Below are positions 43,711 through 51,868 of a DNA stretch of 64,000 nt, piece after piece. Numbering within the stretch: the first letter of the stretch is position 1; the number at the start of each line of letters is the position of its first letter. Origin of the DNA: an uncultured Bacillaceae bacterium (GTDB lineage: Bacteria; Bacillota; Bacilli; Bacillales; Cytobacillaceae); the NCBI GenBank assembly GCA_937995745.1, contig CALKIU010000070.1, positions 1-64,000 on the forward strand, in the 5' to 3' direction. Position numbers and translations under genes: made by a program. The notes below the pieces were generated by a model, which saw nothing but the letters and a program-made list of their open reading frames with translations, did no database searches and was not told the DNA's origin.

Positions 43711-43734
43711 CCGTGTTTTTTTCATTTTTTCATA

Positions 43735-43757
43735 TAAAAAAAGCAGCCTGTGCTGCT
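43735..43757 (-). terminator. Terminator of the Hsp20 gene
   Basis: AGCAGC/GCTGCT stem; on the minus strand a run of seven T follows. Confidence 0.75.
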
Positions 43758-43767
43758 CAAAGAACCT

Positions 43768-44232
43768 TCAATCAATATGGATTCTTTTTGCTTTTTGTTT
43801 CGGAACCCGGATTTTCAGGAGGCCGTTTTGGAAAGAGGCTTGGACTGTCCGTTCATCGATGGGGTGGCCGAGATAAATCCTGCGGACGGAGCGGCGGTAG
43901 GATTCCCGCCTGGAAAATTGCTGTTTTTGTTCATTTTCCCTTGTTTCAATTTCTTCGTGTATGACTGAAATTGTAATAAAATGATCCAAAATGTCGACAG
44001 AAATTTGTTCTTTTTTTACACCGGGAAGTTCAGCTGTTATGATATGTTCGTCTTTTTCTTCTCTCACGTCGACATAAAAAGTGCCGGCCGGCATTTGGAA
44101 AAATTCGTCCATGCTTTCAAGCAGGCTTTTCATCGGCCATTTGCGGAAGAAATGGTTGATAGAATGAAAGAATTCATCAAAGGGATCAAGCAGTCCTCCT
44201 TTTTTTGGATTGTCCGGGAGATGGGAAGACAA
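43768..44232 (-). CDS. Hsp20 / alpha-crystallin family small heat-shock protein
   Basis: The product is 154 residues. A short N-terminal region (PFDEFFHSINHFFRKWPMKS) is followed by an alpha-crystallin domain (about residues 48-140): FYVDVREEKDEHIITAELPGV, then the family mark ASFQNGLLKIRVPK. Such proteins hold unfolding proteins in oligomers without ATP. In spore formers several are coat-associated (CotM, CotP), so either a heat-shock or a spore role is possible. It has no counterpart at this place in B. subtilis and lies next to a Crp/Fnr regulator on the same strand. Confidence 0.9.
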   Translation of the reverse strand: MSSHLPDNPKKGGLLDPFDEFFHSINHFFRKWPMKSLLESMDEFFQMPAGTFYVDVREEKDEHIITAELPGVKKEQISVDILDHFITISVIHEEIETRENEQKQQFSRRESYRRSVRRIYLGHPIDERTVQASFQNGLLKIRVPKQKAKRIHID

Positions 44233-44319
44233 TGTTATTTCCTCCTCCAGTCATACATTTTATTTTAGTTTATGCGGGAAAAATCCGTTTGTTTACTGAC
44301 AGAAGCCGGCTTCTTGCAA

Positions 44320-44351
44320 GAAAAAAGGAGGCAGCAGCCCGGATGCCTCCT
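44320..44351 (-). terminator. Terminator of the Crp/Fnr-type gene
   Basis: On the minus strand AGGAGGCA pairs with TGCCTCCT, then TTTTTT. Confidence 0.85.
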
Positions 44352-44388
44352 GAAATTCCCCGCTTTGGAAGGGAATCGTTTGTATACA

Positions 44389-45081
44389 TCACATCATATC
44401 ATCCAAAAGTTCATCAGGTTGGAAAATCAGATAGCCGTTGTCATCAGTCCTGATTTTTCCTTCTCTTTTCAGTTTCGTCAGCGTTCTGCTGACCGTTTCC
44501 CTTGTCGTGCCAATCATATTGGCCAAATCCCTGTTAGTGAATTCCCCTTTTAAAATATAATGGCCGTCTTCGAGCCGGGAACCGTGTCTTTTTGCCAGCC
44601 TGACCAGGAGACGGATAATTTGTTCCGACGTATTATTTAAGACTTGTTCTTCCAGCCGTTCCTGGAGATCGATGATTTTTTCGCCAAGAAGGCGGAAAAC
44701 TTTTATCGTCAGCTGCGGATCTTCAATGAGGATTTGTTCAAATTGGGCGATAGGCACAACGACCAGTTTGGCATCAGACAGCACTTCCGCATTGGCGGGA
44801 TATCCGCCTTTGCGGAAAAAACCGATGTGGGGAAACATCTCCCCTTTTTTGAGAATATTGACGATCTGTTCTTTTCCTTGCAAATCGTTTTTATATATTT
44901 TTATTATTCCGGTAAATATAAAATAAACATTTTCAATAGGGTCGTCTTGAAAGAAAACGTGGCTCCCTTTTTTCCATGTTCTGACGATGGAAATATTGAC
45001 GATCTTCGATATTTCTTTATCATCTAGATGCCGGAATAAGGAAAAATTGTTCAGTGTCTTTTTTATATCTTCAACATTCAT
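44389..45081 (-). CDS. Crp/Fnr family transcription regulator without cysteines
   Basis: The product is 230 residues from ATG 45081 (GAGGTG upstream). The N-terminal cyclic-nucleotide-binding beta roll covers about residues 10-125 (KKGSHVFFQDDPIENVYFI), then the long dimer helix, then a winged helix with FTNRDLANMIGTTRETVSRTLTKLKREG near residue 180. There is no cysteine in the protein, so it cannot hold the iron-sulfur cluster of Fnr. It may sense a small molecule or redox state through a partner. No counterpart at this site in B. subtilis. Confidence 0.92.
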   Translation of the reverse strand: MNVEDIKKTLNNFSLFRHLDDKEISKIVNISIVRTWKKGSHVFFQDDPIENVYFIFTGIIKIYKNDLQGKEQIVNILKKGEMFPHIGFFRKGGYPANAEVLSDAKLVVVPIAQFEQILIEDPQLTIKVFRLLGEKIIDLQERLEEQVLNNTSEQIIRLLVRLAKRHGSRLEDGHYILKGEFTNRDLANMIGTTRETVSRTLTKLKREGKIRTDDNGYLIFQPDELLDDMM

Positions 45082-45298
45082 GTCTGCACCTCTTATCTTG
45101 CTCATACATTGAACTTAATGTTATTGTAACAAATAAACCCGCTTTTTGTATAATAAACCCTGTTTTTGTCAAAGAGGGGATTGAAATGGAATAATCGGGA
45201 CGCTGTTGGCCTGCGCACTGCGGCCATAATGAAAGAGCGTCTTTTTCCTCTTTTTTTGCGAACATTTATTCGTTAATATAGGGATAGAGGTGAAAATG

Positions 45299-47599
45299 AT
45301 GTTCGGAAAAAAATCTCTGTCCGAGTTTTTGCGGGAATTAAAACTGGAAGATTCCTATAAAGACAGAATTGTATACTGGCATACCATTGAGGGAAGAGAA
45401 GCAAAAACGGTCAGTCTTCCTGATGATATAGACGGCCGGCTTGCCGGAGCGCTGGAAAAAAGGGGAATCAGCTCCCTTTATACACATCAGCGTACAGCTT
45501 ATGAAAAAGTCCGGTCCGGAAAAAGCATTGTCGCCGTGACGCCGACGGCATCCGGAAAAACGTTGTGTTATAATTTGCCCGTTCTTCAGTCGGTGATTGA
45601 AAATCCGCTGACAAGAGCCCTCTATATTTTTCCGACGAAGGCCCTCGCCCAAGACCAAAAAAGCGAAATCAATGAATTGATTCAAGAAGCGGGTCTTTCC
45701 GTGAACAGCTATACATACGACGGGGATACGCCCCCAACGGTAAGGAGAAAGGTGCGGAAAGCGGGCCACGTCGTCATTACCAATCCGGATATGCTTCATA
45801 CGGCGATTTTGCCCCACCATACGAAATGGGTGGCCCTCTTTGAAAATTTAAAATACGTTGTCATTGATGAACTGCACATTTACCGCGGAGTGTTCGGCAG
45901 CCACGTCGCCAATGTCATTCGCCGCCTCCGCCGTATTTGCCGTTTTTACGGAAGTGATCCGGTGTTTATATGCACTTCGGCAACGATTGCCAACCCGGTG
46001 GAACTGGCGGAACAACTGACGGAAAAAAAGATGGAACTGGTAGATAACAACGGGGCGCCGAGCGGAACAAAACATTTTTTGTTTTATAATCCGCCCGTCA
46101 TCAACAAACCGTTGAATATCAGGCGCAGCGCAACCCTTGAAGCCGTGAGGATAGCCGGAGAATTGCTGAAAAATAAAATTCAGACAATAGTTTTTGCCAG
46201 AAGCCGCGTCCGCGTGGAAATCATTCTCACGTATCTGCAAGAATTGGTGAAACACCGGATCGGTCCGAAAGCGATCAGCGGCTACCGCGGAGGTTATTTG
46301 CCGACCGAACGGCGCGCCATTGAAAAAGGACTTCGCGAGGGAAAAATATACGGGGTTGTCAGCACGAACGCTCTGGAACTCGGGGTGGATATCGGACAGC
46401 TTCAGGTTTGCGTGATGACCGGTTACCCGGGCTCCATAGCGAGCACATGGCAGCAGGCGGGCCGCGCCGGAAGAAGGCACGGGGAATCGCTTGTCATTTT
46501 AGTGGCCAGTTCTAACCCCCTCGATCAATACATTATCCAGCATCCTGATTACTTTTTTGGCAGCAGCCCGGAAACGGCCCGCATCAATCCCGACAATTTG
46601 ATTATTTTGATAGAACATATGAAATGCGCCGCCTATGAACTACCTTTTAAGAAGGGCGAGCGTTTCGGCGCTTACGAGACGGAAGAAATTCTCGAATATT
46701 TGGCTGACGAGAGAGTGCTCTACAGGAACGGCGATAAATGGTATTGGATGAGCGATGCGTTTCCCGCCCACAATGTCAGTTTGCGCTCCGCTTCACAGGA
46801 AAATGTGGTCATTATTGATCAAACGGATATTGCCAAAGTCAAAGTGATCGGCGAAATGGATCGGTTTTCGGCGATGACTCTCTTGCATGAAGAGGCGATT
46901 TATCTCCACCAAGGCATACAGTATCAGGTGGAAAAGCTCGATTGGGAAGAAAAGAAAGCCTATGTCCGCGAGGTGAATGTCGATTACTTCACCGACGCCA
47001 ATTTGGCGGTCGAATTAAAAGTGCTCGAAGAAGACAAACGGCGGAAGAACGGGTCCGCGGAGATAGGTTACGGGGATGTCAGCGTGTTGGCCAAAGCGAC
47101 GATTTTTAAAAAAATCAAATTCGAAACGCATGAAAACATCGGCTCCGGACCGATATACTTGCCGGAAGAAGAACTGCACACCGCTTCTGCGTGGATTTCC
47201 GCGGACAAAGAAGCGGCCGGTCTTCCCGAGGCCAGATTGGAGCAAGGGTTAATCGCCGCCGCCCATGCCCTCGGTTCGATCGCCCCTTTGTTTGTCATGT
47301 GCGACCGCCGCGACATTCATGTCGTTCCGCAAGTAAAAGCGATTCACAATGAAAAACCGACCATTTTCTTTTATGATCGCTATCCGGGCGGGGTCGGATT
47401 AAGTGAAAAAATTTATGATGACATGGAAAAAATTATGCGGGAAACGATGGGATTGATTCAAAATTGCCGCTGCGAAAAGGGCTGCCCGTCGTGCATCGGG
47501 ACGGAGGCCCAGTCAGAGTCCGCCAAAACAGATGCCTTGCACCTTTTAGGAATGTTTCTCGGTAATCAGGGGGAACAAAAGGACGGAGAGACGATATGA
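45299..47599 (+). CDS. mrfA: MrfA-type DNA repair helicase (YprA)
   Basis: MrfA is the helicase of the B. subtilis MrfAB pair that repairs mitomycin C-type DNA damage. The product is about 766 residues. The superfamily 2 core shows TPTASGKTL (Walker A, near residue 80), VIDELHIYRG (DEVH-like box) and QQAGRAGRR (motif VI). The C-terminal DUF1998 region has four cysteines in CRCEKGCPSC, which bind zinc and are essential in MrfA. Start ATG 45299 (or 45296) after AGAGGTG. It overlaps mrfB by four bases. Confidence 0.95.
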   Translation: MFGKKSLSEFLRELKLEDSYKDRIVYWHTIEGREAKTVSLPDDIDGRLAGALEKRGISSLYTHQRTAYEKVRSGKSIVAVTPTASGKTLCYNLPVLQSVIENPLTRALYIFPTKALAQDQKSEINELIQEAGLSVNSYTYDGDTPPTVRRKVRKAGHVVITNPDMLHTAILPHHTKWVALFENLKYVVIDELHIYRGVFGSHVANVIRRLRRICRFYGSDPVFICTSATIANPVELAEQLTEKKMELVDNNGAPSGTKHFLFYNPPVINKPLNIRRSATLEAVRIAGELLKNKIQTIVFARSRVRVEIILTYLQELVKHRIGPKAISGYRGGYLPTERRAIEKGLREGKIYGVVSTNALELGVDIGQLQVCVMTGYPGSIASTWQQAGRAGRRHGESLVILVASSNPLDQYIIQHPDYFFGSSPETARINPDNLIILIEHMKCAAYELPFKKGERFGAYETEEILEYLADERVLYRNGDKWYWMSDAFPAHNVSLRSASQENVVIIDQTDIAKVKVIGEMDRFSAMTLLHEEAIYLHQGIQYQVEKLDWEEKKAYVREVNVDYFTDANLAVELKVLEEDKRRKNGSAEIGYGDVSVLAKATIFKKIKFETHENIGSGPIYLPEEELHTASAWISADKEAAGLPEARLEQGLIAAAHALGSIAPLFVMCDRRDIHVVPQVKAIHNEKPTIFFYDRYPGGVGLSEKIYDDMEKIMRETMGLIQNCRCEKGCPSCIGTEAQSESAKTDALHLLGMFLGNQGEQKDGETI

Positions 47600-48876
47600 G
47601 TTCGTTGCGAAACAAAATCAACCGGTTAAAACCTCATCTCGGTGCGGTAAAATCGGGGGATGATGGCCCCCGTCGCGCAGATGCGGCAGAAGAAAAGGGA
47701 CAAGACATCGAGATTCCTTATCTGGAACAATGGAAAAACATGAATGCCAAACCGTATTTTTTCGACGGCGACTATTGCCTCGTGAGGGAAAAGCGGTTTC
47801 CGCTGGAATTGAAGCACGGCAAATACCGCTTGGGGCAGTTTCTCGACGCTGTTTCCGCCTGGAACCGGAGGGATATATCCCATCCTTTGTCATCGAAAGG
47901 ATTCAGCCCGGAAGATCTATTCTTTTTCGATATAGAAACGACCGGTTTGGGGGGAGGAACCGGAAATATCATTTTCTTGCTGGGACAAGCAAGCGTGGAA
48001 GACGGGGAAATAGTGTTAAAACAGCATTTTCTTCCCCGTCCCGGCGCCGAGGTGCCCCTTTATCAAAGCTTTTTGGAAAGCATCGATTACACTACGCTCG
48101 TCACTTATAACGGGCGTGCGTTCGATTGGCCGCAAGTGAAAACAAGGCATACGCTGATACGCGAACATCTTCCCCGACTGCCTTCATTTGGTCATTTTGA
48201 TCTGTTCCATGCCGCAAAAAGATTGTGGCGGCACAAACTGGAAAGGTTAAAACTTTCCGTCGTTGAAGAAGAAGTCTTGGGGATTAAGAGGGAAAATGAT
48301 ATCCCCGGTTTTTTGGCGCCGATGATCTATTTTGATTATGTGGAACGGCAGGATCCCGAGGGGATTTTTGCGGTAATGGAGCACAATGAAAAAGACATTT
48401 TGTCTTTGATTACCTTGTACACCCATTTGACCTTTCAATTGTTGGCCATGGATGAAAAGCAGACGGATCAAGAGGTCTATGAAGTTGGACGCTGGTATGC
48501 ATATTTGGGAGAAACAGAGGCTGCGGCGGACACGTTTGCGCAAATTGCCGACGGGAACGGCTTGGCTTCAGACAAGGCAAAGTTGGCCCTTTCTTTGCAG
48601 CGAAAAAAACAAAATGATTGGAGCGAGGCTGCAACACTTTGGAAAGAAGTGGCCGAATGCGGCGATAAAAATTTAGCCTTTCAAGCTTGCATCGAGTTGG
48701 CCAAATATTATGAGCACAGGGAAAAAAACATCGCCGAAGCCTTGTATTTTGCGAAAAAGGCCGAATCCATCCTTTTGTATGCCCAAAAAGACGATTTTTC
48801 GGGAAAATTTTCAATGTTTTGGCAGGATATTCAGAAACGTTTGCAAAGATTGAAAAGAAAAAGTTATCAATTGTAA
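47596..48876 (+). CDS. mrfB: MrfB-type exonuclease (YprB)
   Basis: The nuclease partner of MrfA. The product is 426 residues (B. subtilis YprB 413). A ribonuclease-H-like DEDDh exonuclease domain (about residues 100-275) shows FFDIETTGLGGGTGN, YNGRAFDWPQVKTRH and EHNEKDILSL, which supply the acidic and histidine catalytic residues. The C-terminal third is TPR-like (ALSLQRKKQNDWSEAATLW). It is translationally coupled to mrfA. Confidence 0.94.
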   Translation: MSSLRNKINRLKPHLGAVKSGDDGPRRADAAEEKGQDIEIPYLEQWKNMNAKPYFFDGDYCLVREKRFPLELKHGKYRLGQFLDAVSAWNRRDISHPLSSKGFSPEDLFFFDIETTGLGGGTGNIIFLLGQASVEDGEIVLKQHFLPRPGAEVPLYQSFLESIDYTTLVTYNGRAFDWPQVKTRHTLIREHLPRLPSFGHFDLFHAAKRLWRHKLERLKLSVVEEEVLGIKRENDIPGFLAPMIYFDYVERQDPEGIFAVMEHNEKDILSLITLYTHLTFQLLAMDEKQTDQEVYEVGRWYAYLGETEAAADTFAQIADGNGLASDKAKLALSLQRKKQNDWSEAATLWKEVAECGDKNLAFQACIELAKYYEHREKNIAEALYFAKKAESILLYAQKDDFSGKFSMFWQDIQKRLQRLKRKSYQL

Positions 48877-49001
48877 CAAAATTGTAAGAATTGACACAAA
48901 AGTTCGCCTTTTCCCTTATTGCATCCGCAAAGCTCTATGGGTAAAATAGGGGCGCATATGATTGCGGGACGGTTAATGGATAGTGAAGGAGCAGTGATCG
49001 G

Positions 49002-49097
49002 ATGCAGGGGTTGCCGAAAGCATTATTATTTTTGTTTTTTCTCGTTATTTGCCTGACAGCACTTATTTTTTCCAGTTTTAAAGAGGTTACGTTTTGA
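49002..49097 (+). CDS. Putative 31-residue single-helix membrane peptide
   Basis: ATG 49002 has GAAGGAG ten bases upstream. The peptide has a short polar start (MQGLPK), one strong membrane helix (ALLFLFFLVICLTALIF) and a polar tail (SSFKEVTF). It looks like the tiny membrane peptides common in sporulating bacilli. No family is recognised and the frame is short, so the call is tentative. The rest of the 400-base gap between mrfB and cotD shows no gene. Confidence 0.45.
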   Translation: MQGLPKALLFLFFLVICLTALIFSSFKEVTF

Positions 49098-49276
49098 CAG
49101 GGCCTGGGAGCAGGCATGCCGCTTATTCGTGCAGATATTTGTTCGCGCGGGTAAGCGGAACTTCTTTTTAATGAAATCGTGTTGATGGCAAAATAGGTTA
49201 ATTAATTAGTACAAGTTTACTTTCATCATCATAATTTGTTAGTAAAATAACCATGATGATGAAAGGAGAAAAAAGG

Positions 49277-49540
49277 ATGCATTGTAGCAAAGTGTGGCCT
49301 GCCGTGATTCACCCGACAAAATGCTGCGTGAACCATACTTTTAGTAATAATATAGTGCCTCACATTCATCCGTCCCACACGACAACGGTCAATCATGTGA
49401 ATTTCCAACATCAACACTATTTCCCTCATTCTCAATCGCAAGTCACTCAAGTAACGCACCAGCATTTTGCAGCACCGCCGGGACAAGTACCCCCATTTGC
49501 CGGCGGATGTGGCCCAAGACCCGGTTTTTTTGGCAGATAA
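49277..49540 (+). CDS. cotD: Spore coat protein CotD
   Basis: The product is 87 residues (B. subtilis 75). It is very rich in His, Phe, Pro and Gln. CCVNHTFSNNIVPHIHPSHT and the VNFQHQHYFPHSQS block match CotD closely. CotD is an inner-coat protein made late in the mother cell under sigma-K in B. subtilis. ATG 49277 follows AAAGGAGA. A terminator follows. Confidence 0.93.
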   Translation: MHCSKVWPAVIHPTKCCVNHTFSNNIVPHIHPSHTTTVNHVNFQHQHYFPHSQSQVTQVTHQHFAAPPGQVPPFAGGCGPRPGFFGR

Positions 49541-49579
49541 TGGACAGGCGTAGCCGTTCCGGGAGACGGATTTGTAAAG

Positions 49580-49606
49580 CAAGGGCTTTTCACAGCCCTT
49601 GTTTTC
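49580..49606 (+). terminator. Terminator of cotD
   Basis: CAAGGGCT/AGCCCTTG stem with a 6-base loop, then TTTT. Confidence 0.75.
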
Positions 49607-49658
49607 GTACATAATAAAGTTGAGTGCAACATATGTTTTGATAAGGAATGAATGAAGT

Positions 49659-50222
49659 TTGGCAAAAGTTGCGGCTGTATCCGGTTATAAGTCTTTTGAA
49701 CTCGGTATTTTTCAGCAATCTGACAAAAGGGTGGAAATCATCAAAACGGCCCTGAAGAAAAATATTCATTCTCTTCTGGAAGAAGGGTATGAATGGATTC
49801 TGATCAGCGGGGAACTGGGGACGGAATTGTGGGCGGCCGAAGCGGTTTTTTCCTTGAAGGAAGAAGGCTTCGAAGAATTGAAATTGGCCGTGATTACGCC
49901 CTTTCTTCATCAGGAGAAAAATTGGAACGAAAGAAACAAAGAGTGGTATAACTCCGTTTTGCAACGGGCGGACTATGTAAACTCCGTCAGCAAAAAACCT
50001 TATATGAATCCGTGGCAATACCGTCAAAAGAACAAGTTTTTTATTGAAAAGAGCGACTTGCTTCTTCTTTTGTATGATCCGGAATTTGAAGGAAGCCCCA
50101 AGTACATTTATGAAGCCGCCAAGAAATATCAACAAAAACACAATTATGAAATCCGCCTGATCCATTTTTATGACCTGCAGGAACTCTTTGAGGAAGAACA
50201 AATGAGGCGGGAACCATTTTGA
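49659..50222 (+). CDS. ypsA: YpsA family (DUF1273, SLOG-like) protein
   Basis: The product is 187 residues. It belongs to the SLOG superfamily of nucleotide- or ligand-binding Rossmann-like proteins: SGYKSFELGIF near residue 8, LISGELGTELWAAEAVF near residue 49, and YDPEFEGSPKYIYEAAKKY near residue 140. In B. subtilis and S. aureus YpsA influences cell division and is encoded next to gpsB, as here. The start is TTG 49659 with a weak ribosome site; homologues begin at this point. Confidence 0.92.
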   Translation: MAKVAAVSGYKSFELGIFQQSDKRVEIIKTALKKNIHSLLEEGYEWILISGELGTELWAAEAVFSLKEEGFEELKLAVITPFLHQEKNWNERNKEWYNSVLQRADYVNSVSKKPYMNPWQYRQKNKFFIEKSDLLLLLYDPEFEGSPKYIYEAAKKYQQKHNYEIRLIHFYDLQELFEEEQMRREPF

Positions 50223-50306
50223 CTCCTCCTCCAAAGCAAATTGACAAAGAAAGCTGTTTTTGAAAAAATAATCTTAATGATTGGTGAATATTTGAGGTGA
50301 GAAACA

Positions 50307-50606
50307 ATGCTTACGGATAAAATAAAGTTAACCGCAAACGATATTTTGGAAAAAGATTTTAAAACAGCGATGCGCGGATATAAACAGGAAGAAGTGGATA
50401 AATTTCTTGATATCATCATCGGTGATTATGAAACTTTTCATCAAATTATTGAGGAATTACAGGAAGAAAATAAACGATTGAAAAAACAGCTTGAAGAAGC
50501 TTCAAAGCGTCCGGCGCAGCAAACAACCGGCACAACAAATTTTGATATTTTAAAACGCTTGTCCAATCTCGAAAAGCATGTTTTCGGCAGCAAGCTGTAT
50601 GATTGA
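50307..50606 (+). CDS. gpsB: Cell division regulator GpsB
   Basis: GpsB is a DivIVA-like adaptor that shuttles PBP1 between the division site and the side wall. The product is 99 residues. The lipid- and PBP-binding N-terminal domain (residues 1-65: LTANDILEKDFKTAMRGY, EVDKFLDIIIGDY) is followed by a short linker and a C-terminal trimerising helix (FDILKRLSNLEKHVFG). Its target PonA is also encoded in this window. Confidence 0.96.
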   Translation: MLTDKIKLTANDILEKDFKTAMRGYKQEEVDKFLDIIIGDYETFHQIIEELQEENKRLKKQLEEASKRPAQQTTGTTNFDILKRLSNLEKHVFGSKLYD

Positions 50607-50643
50607 GAATGACAATTACTCTTATTGATTGATTTTATTGCCA

Positions 50644-50672
50644 TTGAATCTTTTTTGTTACATACATATAAT
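50644..50672 (+). promoter_or_regulatory. Promoter of rnpB
   Basis: TTGAAT at 50644, exactly 17 bases, TATAAT at 50667. It is one of the best promoters in the window. Confidence 0.8.
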
Positions 50673-50689
50673 ATATAGTACAAAGTTAA

Positions 50690-51110
50690 GTTAATAACGT
50701 TCGGGTAATCGCTGCAACGAAGCGTAGTACTTCGTTGTAGAGGAAAGTCCATGCTCGCACAGGCTGAGATGCCTGTAGTGTTCGTGCCTGGCGAAACCAT
50801 AAGCCAGGGCAGTCGGTTGATCCGCCGGCTGACGGCAGGGAACATGCCTAAGTCCTTTACAGGATATGGCATAAGTACCTTGAAAGTGCCACAGTGACGT
50901 AGCCTGGGCAGAAATGTCCGGGGTGGAACGCGGTAAACCCCACGAGCGAGAAACCCAAATTATGGTAGGGGCGCCTTCTCTGAGGAAATGAACGAGGAGA
51001 AGGACAGACCTGTACGGGTCTGTAGATAGATGATTACCGCCGGAGTACGAGACGAAAGTCGTTTGCAGTACGATGGTACAGAACATGGCTTATAGAACGT
51101 TATTAACTTA
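50690..51110 (+). ncRNA. rnpB: RNase P RNA, Bacillus type (type B)
   Basis: The catalytic RNA that removes tRNA 5' leaders. About 421 bases. Conserved elements: GAGGAAAGTCCATGCTCGC (50741 on), GTGCCACAGTGACG, GTGGAACGCGGTAAACCCC, GAGCGAGAAACCCAAAT, and CAGTACGATGG near the 3' end, all in the order found in B. subtilis. Helix P1 is unusually long: 50685-50701 pairs without a mismatch with 51096-51112 (17 bp). The mature ends are estimated by aligning from memory with the B. subtilis RNA. Confidence 0.97.
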
Positions 51111-51124
51111 ACTGACCGGATCAG

Positions 51125-51150
51125 AAAAACTCCCCTTCGGGGGAGTTTTT
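51125..51150 (+). terminator. Terminator of rnpB
   Basis: AAAAACTCCCC/GGGGAGTTTTT stem with a TTCG tetraloop. Confidence 0.92.
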
Positions 51151-51386
51151 CTTTTGGCTTCACGACATAGCGCCAACCGTTATGGATTGCGGCAAACACC
51201 GGGAAACCGTTGTTTGGCCGGTGCTTTTTGAAGGGTGAGCGCTGTCTCGGGCGGGACATCAAACTTTACATATCCAAAATGGTAAATTATCAAATCAAAG
51301 CATAATTTTTCCCAAATGAGAATATAATGTGACTGTCATTTATTTTAGGAAAATGATAATGAAGGCAGGGGTGTCCAAGAAGCACC

Positions 51387-51554
51387 ATGAGAGGTTTGCA
51401 AATTGATTTTTTCGCCATTTCCCGGGCTTTGTCATCTTCCATGAAAATGCTGCAGGAAGAAGGATGCGATTTTTCCGCCTTGGAAAAATTGGCTGATGCG
51501 CGCAAATCATTGGAACGAGCGATTACTTTTTCGTGTTCAAAAACGATTTATTGA
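51387..51554 (+). CDS. Possible 55-residue protein, unknown
   Basis: A frame beginning MRGLQIDFFAISRAL, with a helical amphipathic middle (MKMLQEEGCDF, ALEKLADARKSLERAI). No family recognised. The ribosome site is weak (AGGGG about 15 bases upstream). It lies in the 700-base gap between rnpB and ypvA where B. subtilis has ypsC; it does not resemble YpsC. Confidence 0.35.
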   Translation: MRGLQIDFFAISRALSSSMKMLQEEGCDFSALEKLADARKSLERAITFSCSKTIY

Positions 51555-51850
51555 TTTGCAGCACCCGACAGGCACTTCATTGGCTGGAGAAAGAGCGTTT
51601 TGAATGTACCGGTTCCGGCTGTTCCGAAAAAGGGAATCAGCCGTTTTTTTACGGTTGAAACATGACGGACGCCCATTTTCAACGGCTTTATCACGGCGTG
51701 TCTTTAATATCAACACATTTGCCGCTTTTTTCCGGCTTTCCGCAAGCTTTAATACCCCGCTTAAGAATCTTTTATGCGTTTCTGACCATATTTTGACGAC
51801 AAAATGCGACAATCGACTATAATAATAATCGTGAAAGAATCAGGATTTTT
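51555..51850 (+). other. Gap before ypvA with probable promoter
   Basis: Open frames on both strands here have no ribosome site and no recognisable product. TTGACG (51793) and TATAAT (51818) with a 19-base spacer may be the ypvA promoter. Confidence 0.4.
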
Positions 51851-51868
51851 TTGATGGAGGATTGCAAC

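Noticed and set aside
45259..45272. LexA/DinR-like sequence CGAACATTTATTCG before mrfA
   Set aside because: The right half lacks the GTTC core, and mrfAB is not reported as LexA-controlled, so one half-site is not enough.
45848..46480. 210-codon minus-strand frame inside mrfA
   Set aside because: Shadow of the conserved helicase; no ribosome site or family features.
51537..51822. Overlapping frames on both strands upstream of ypvA
   Set aside because: No ribosome sites, basic low-information translations, and each is the shadow of the other.
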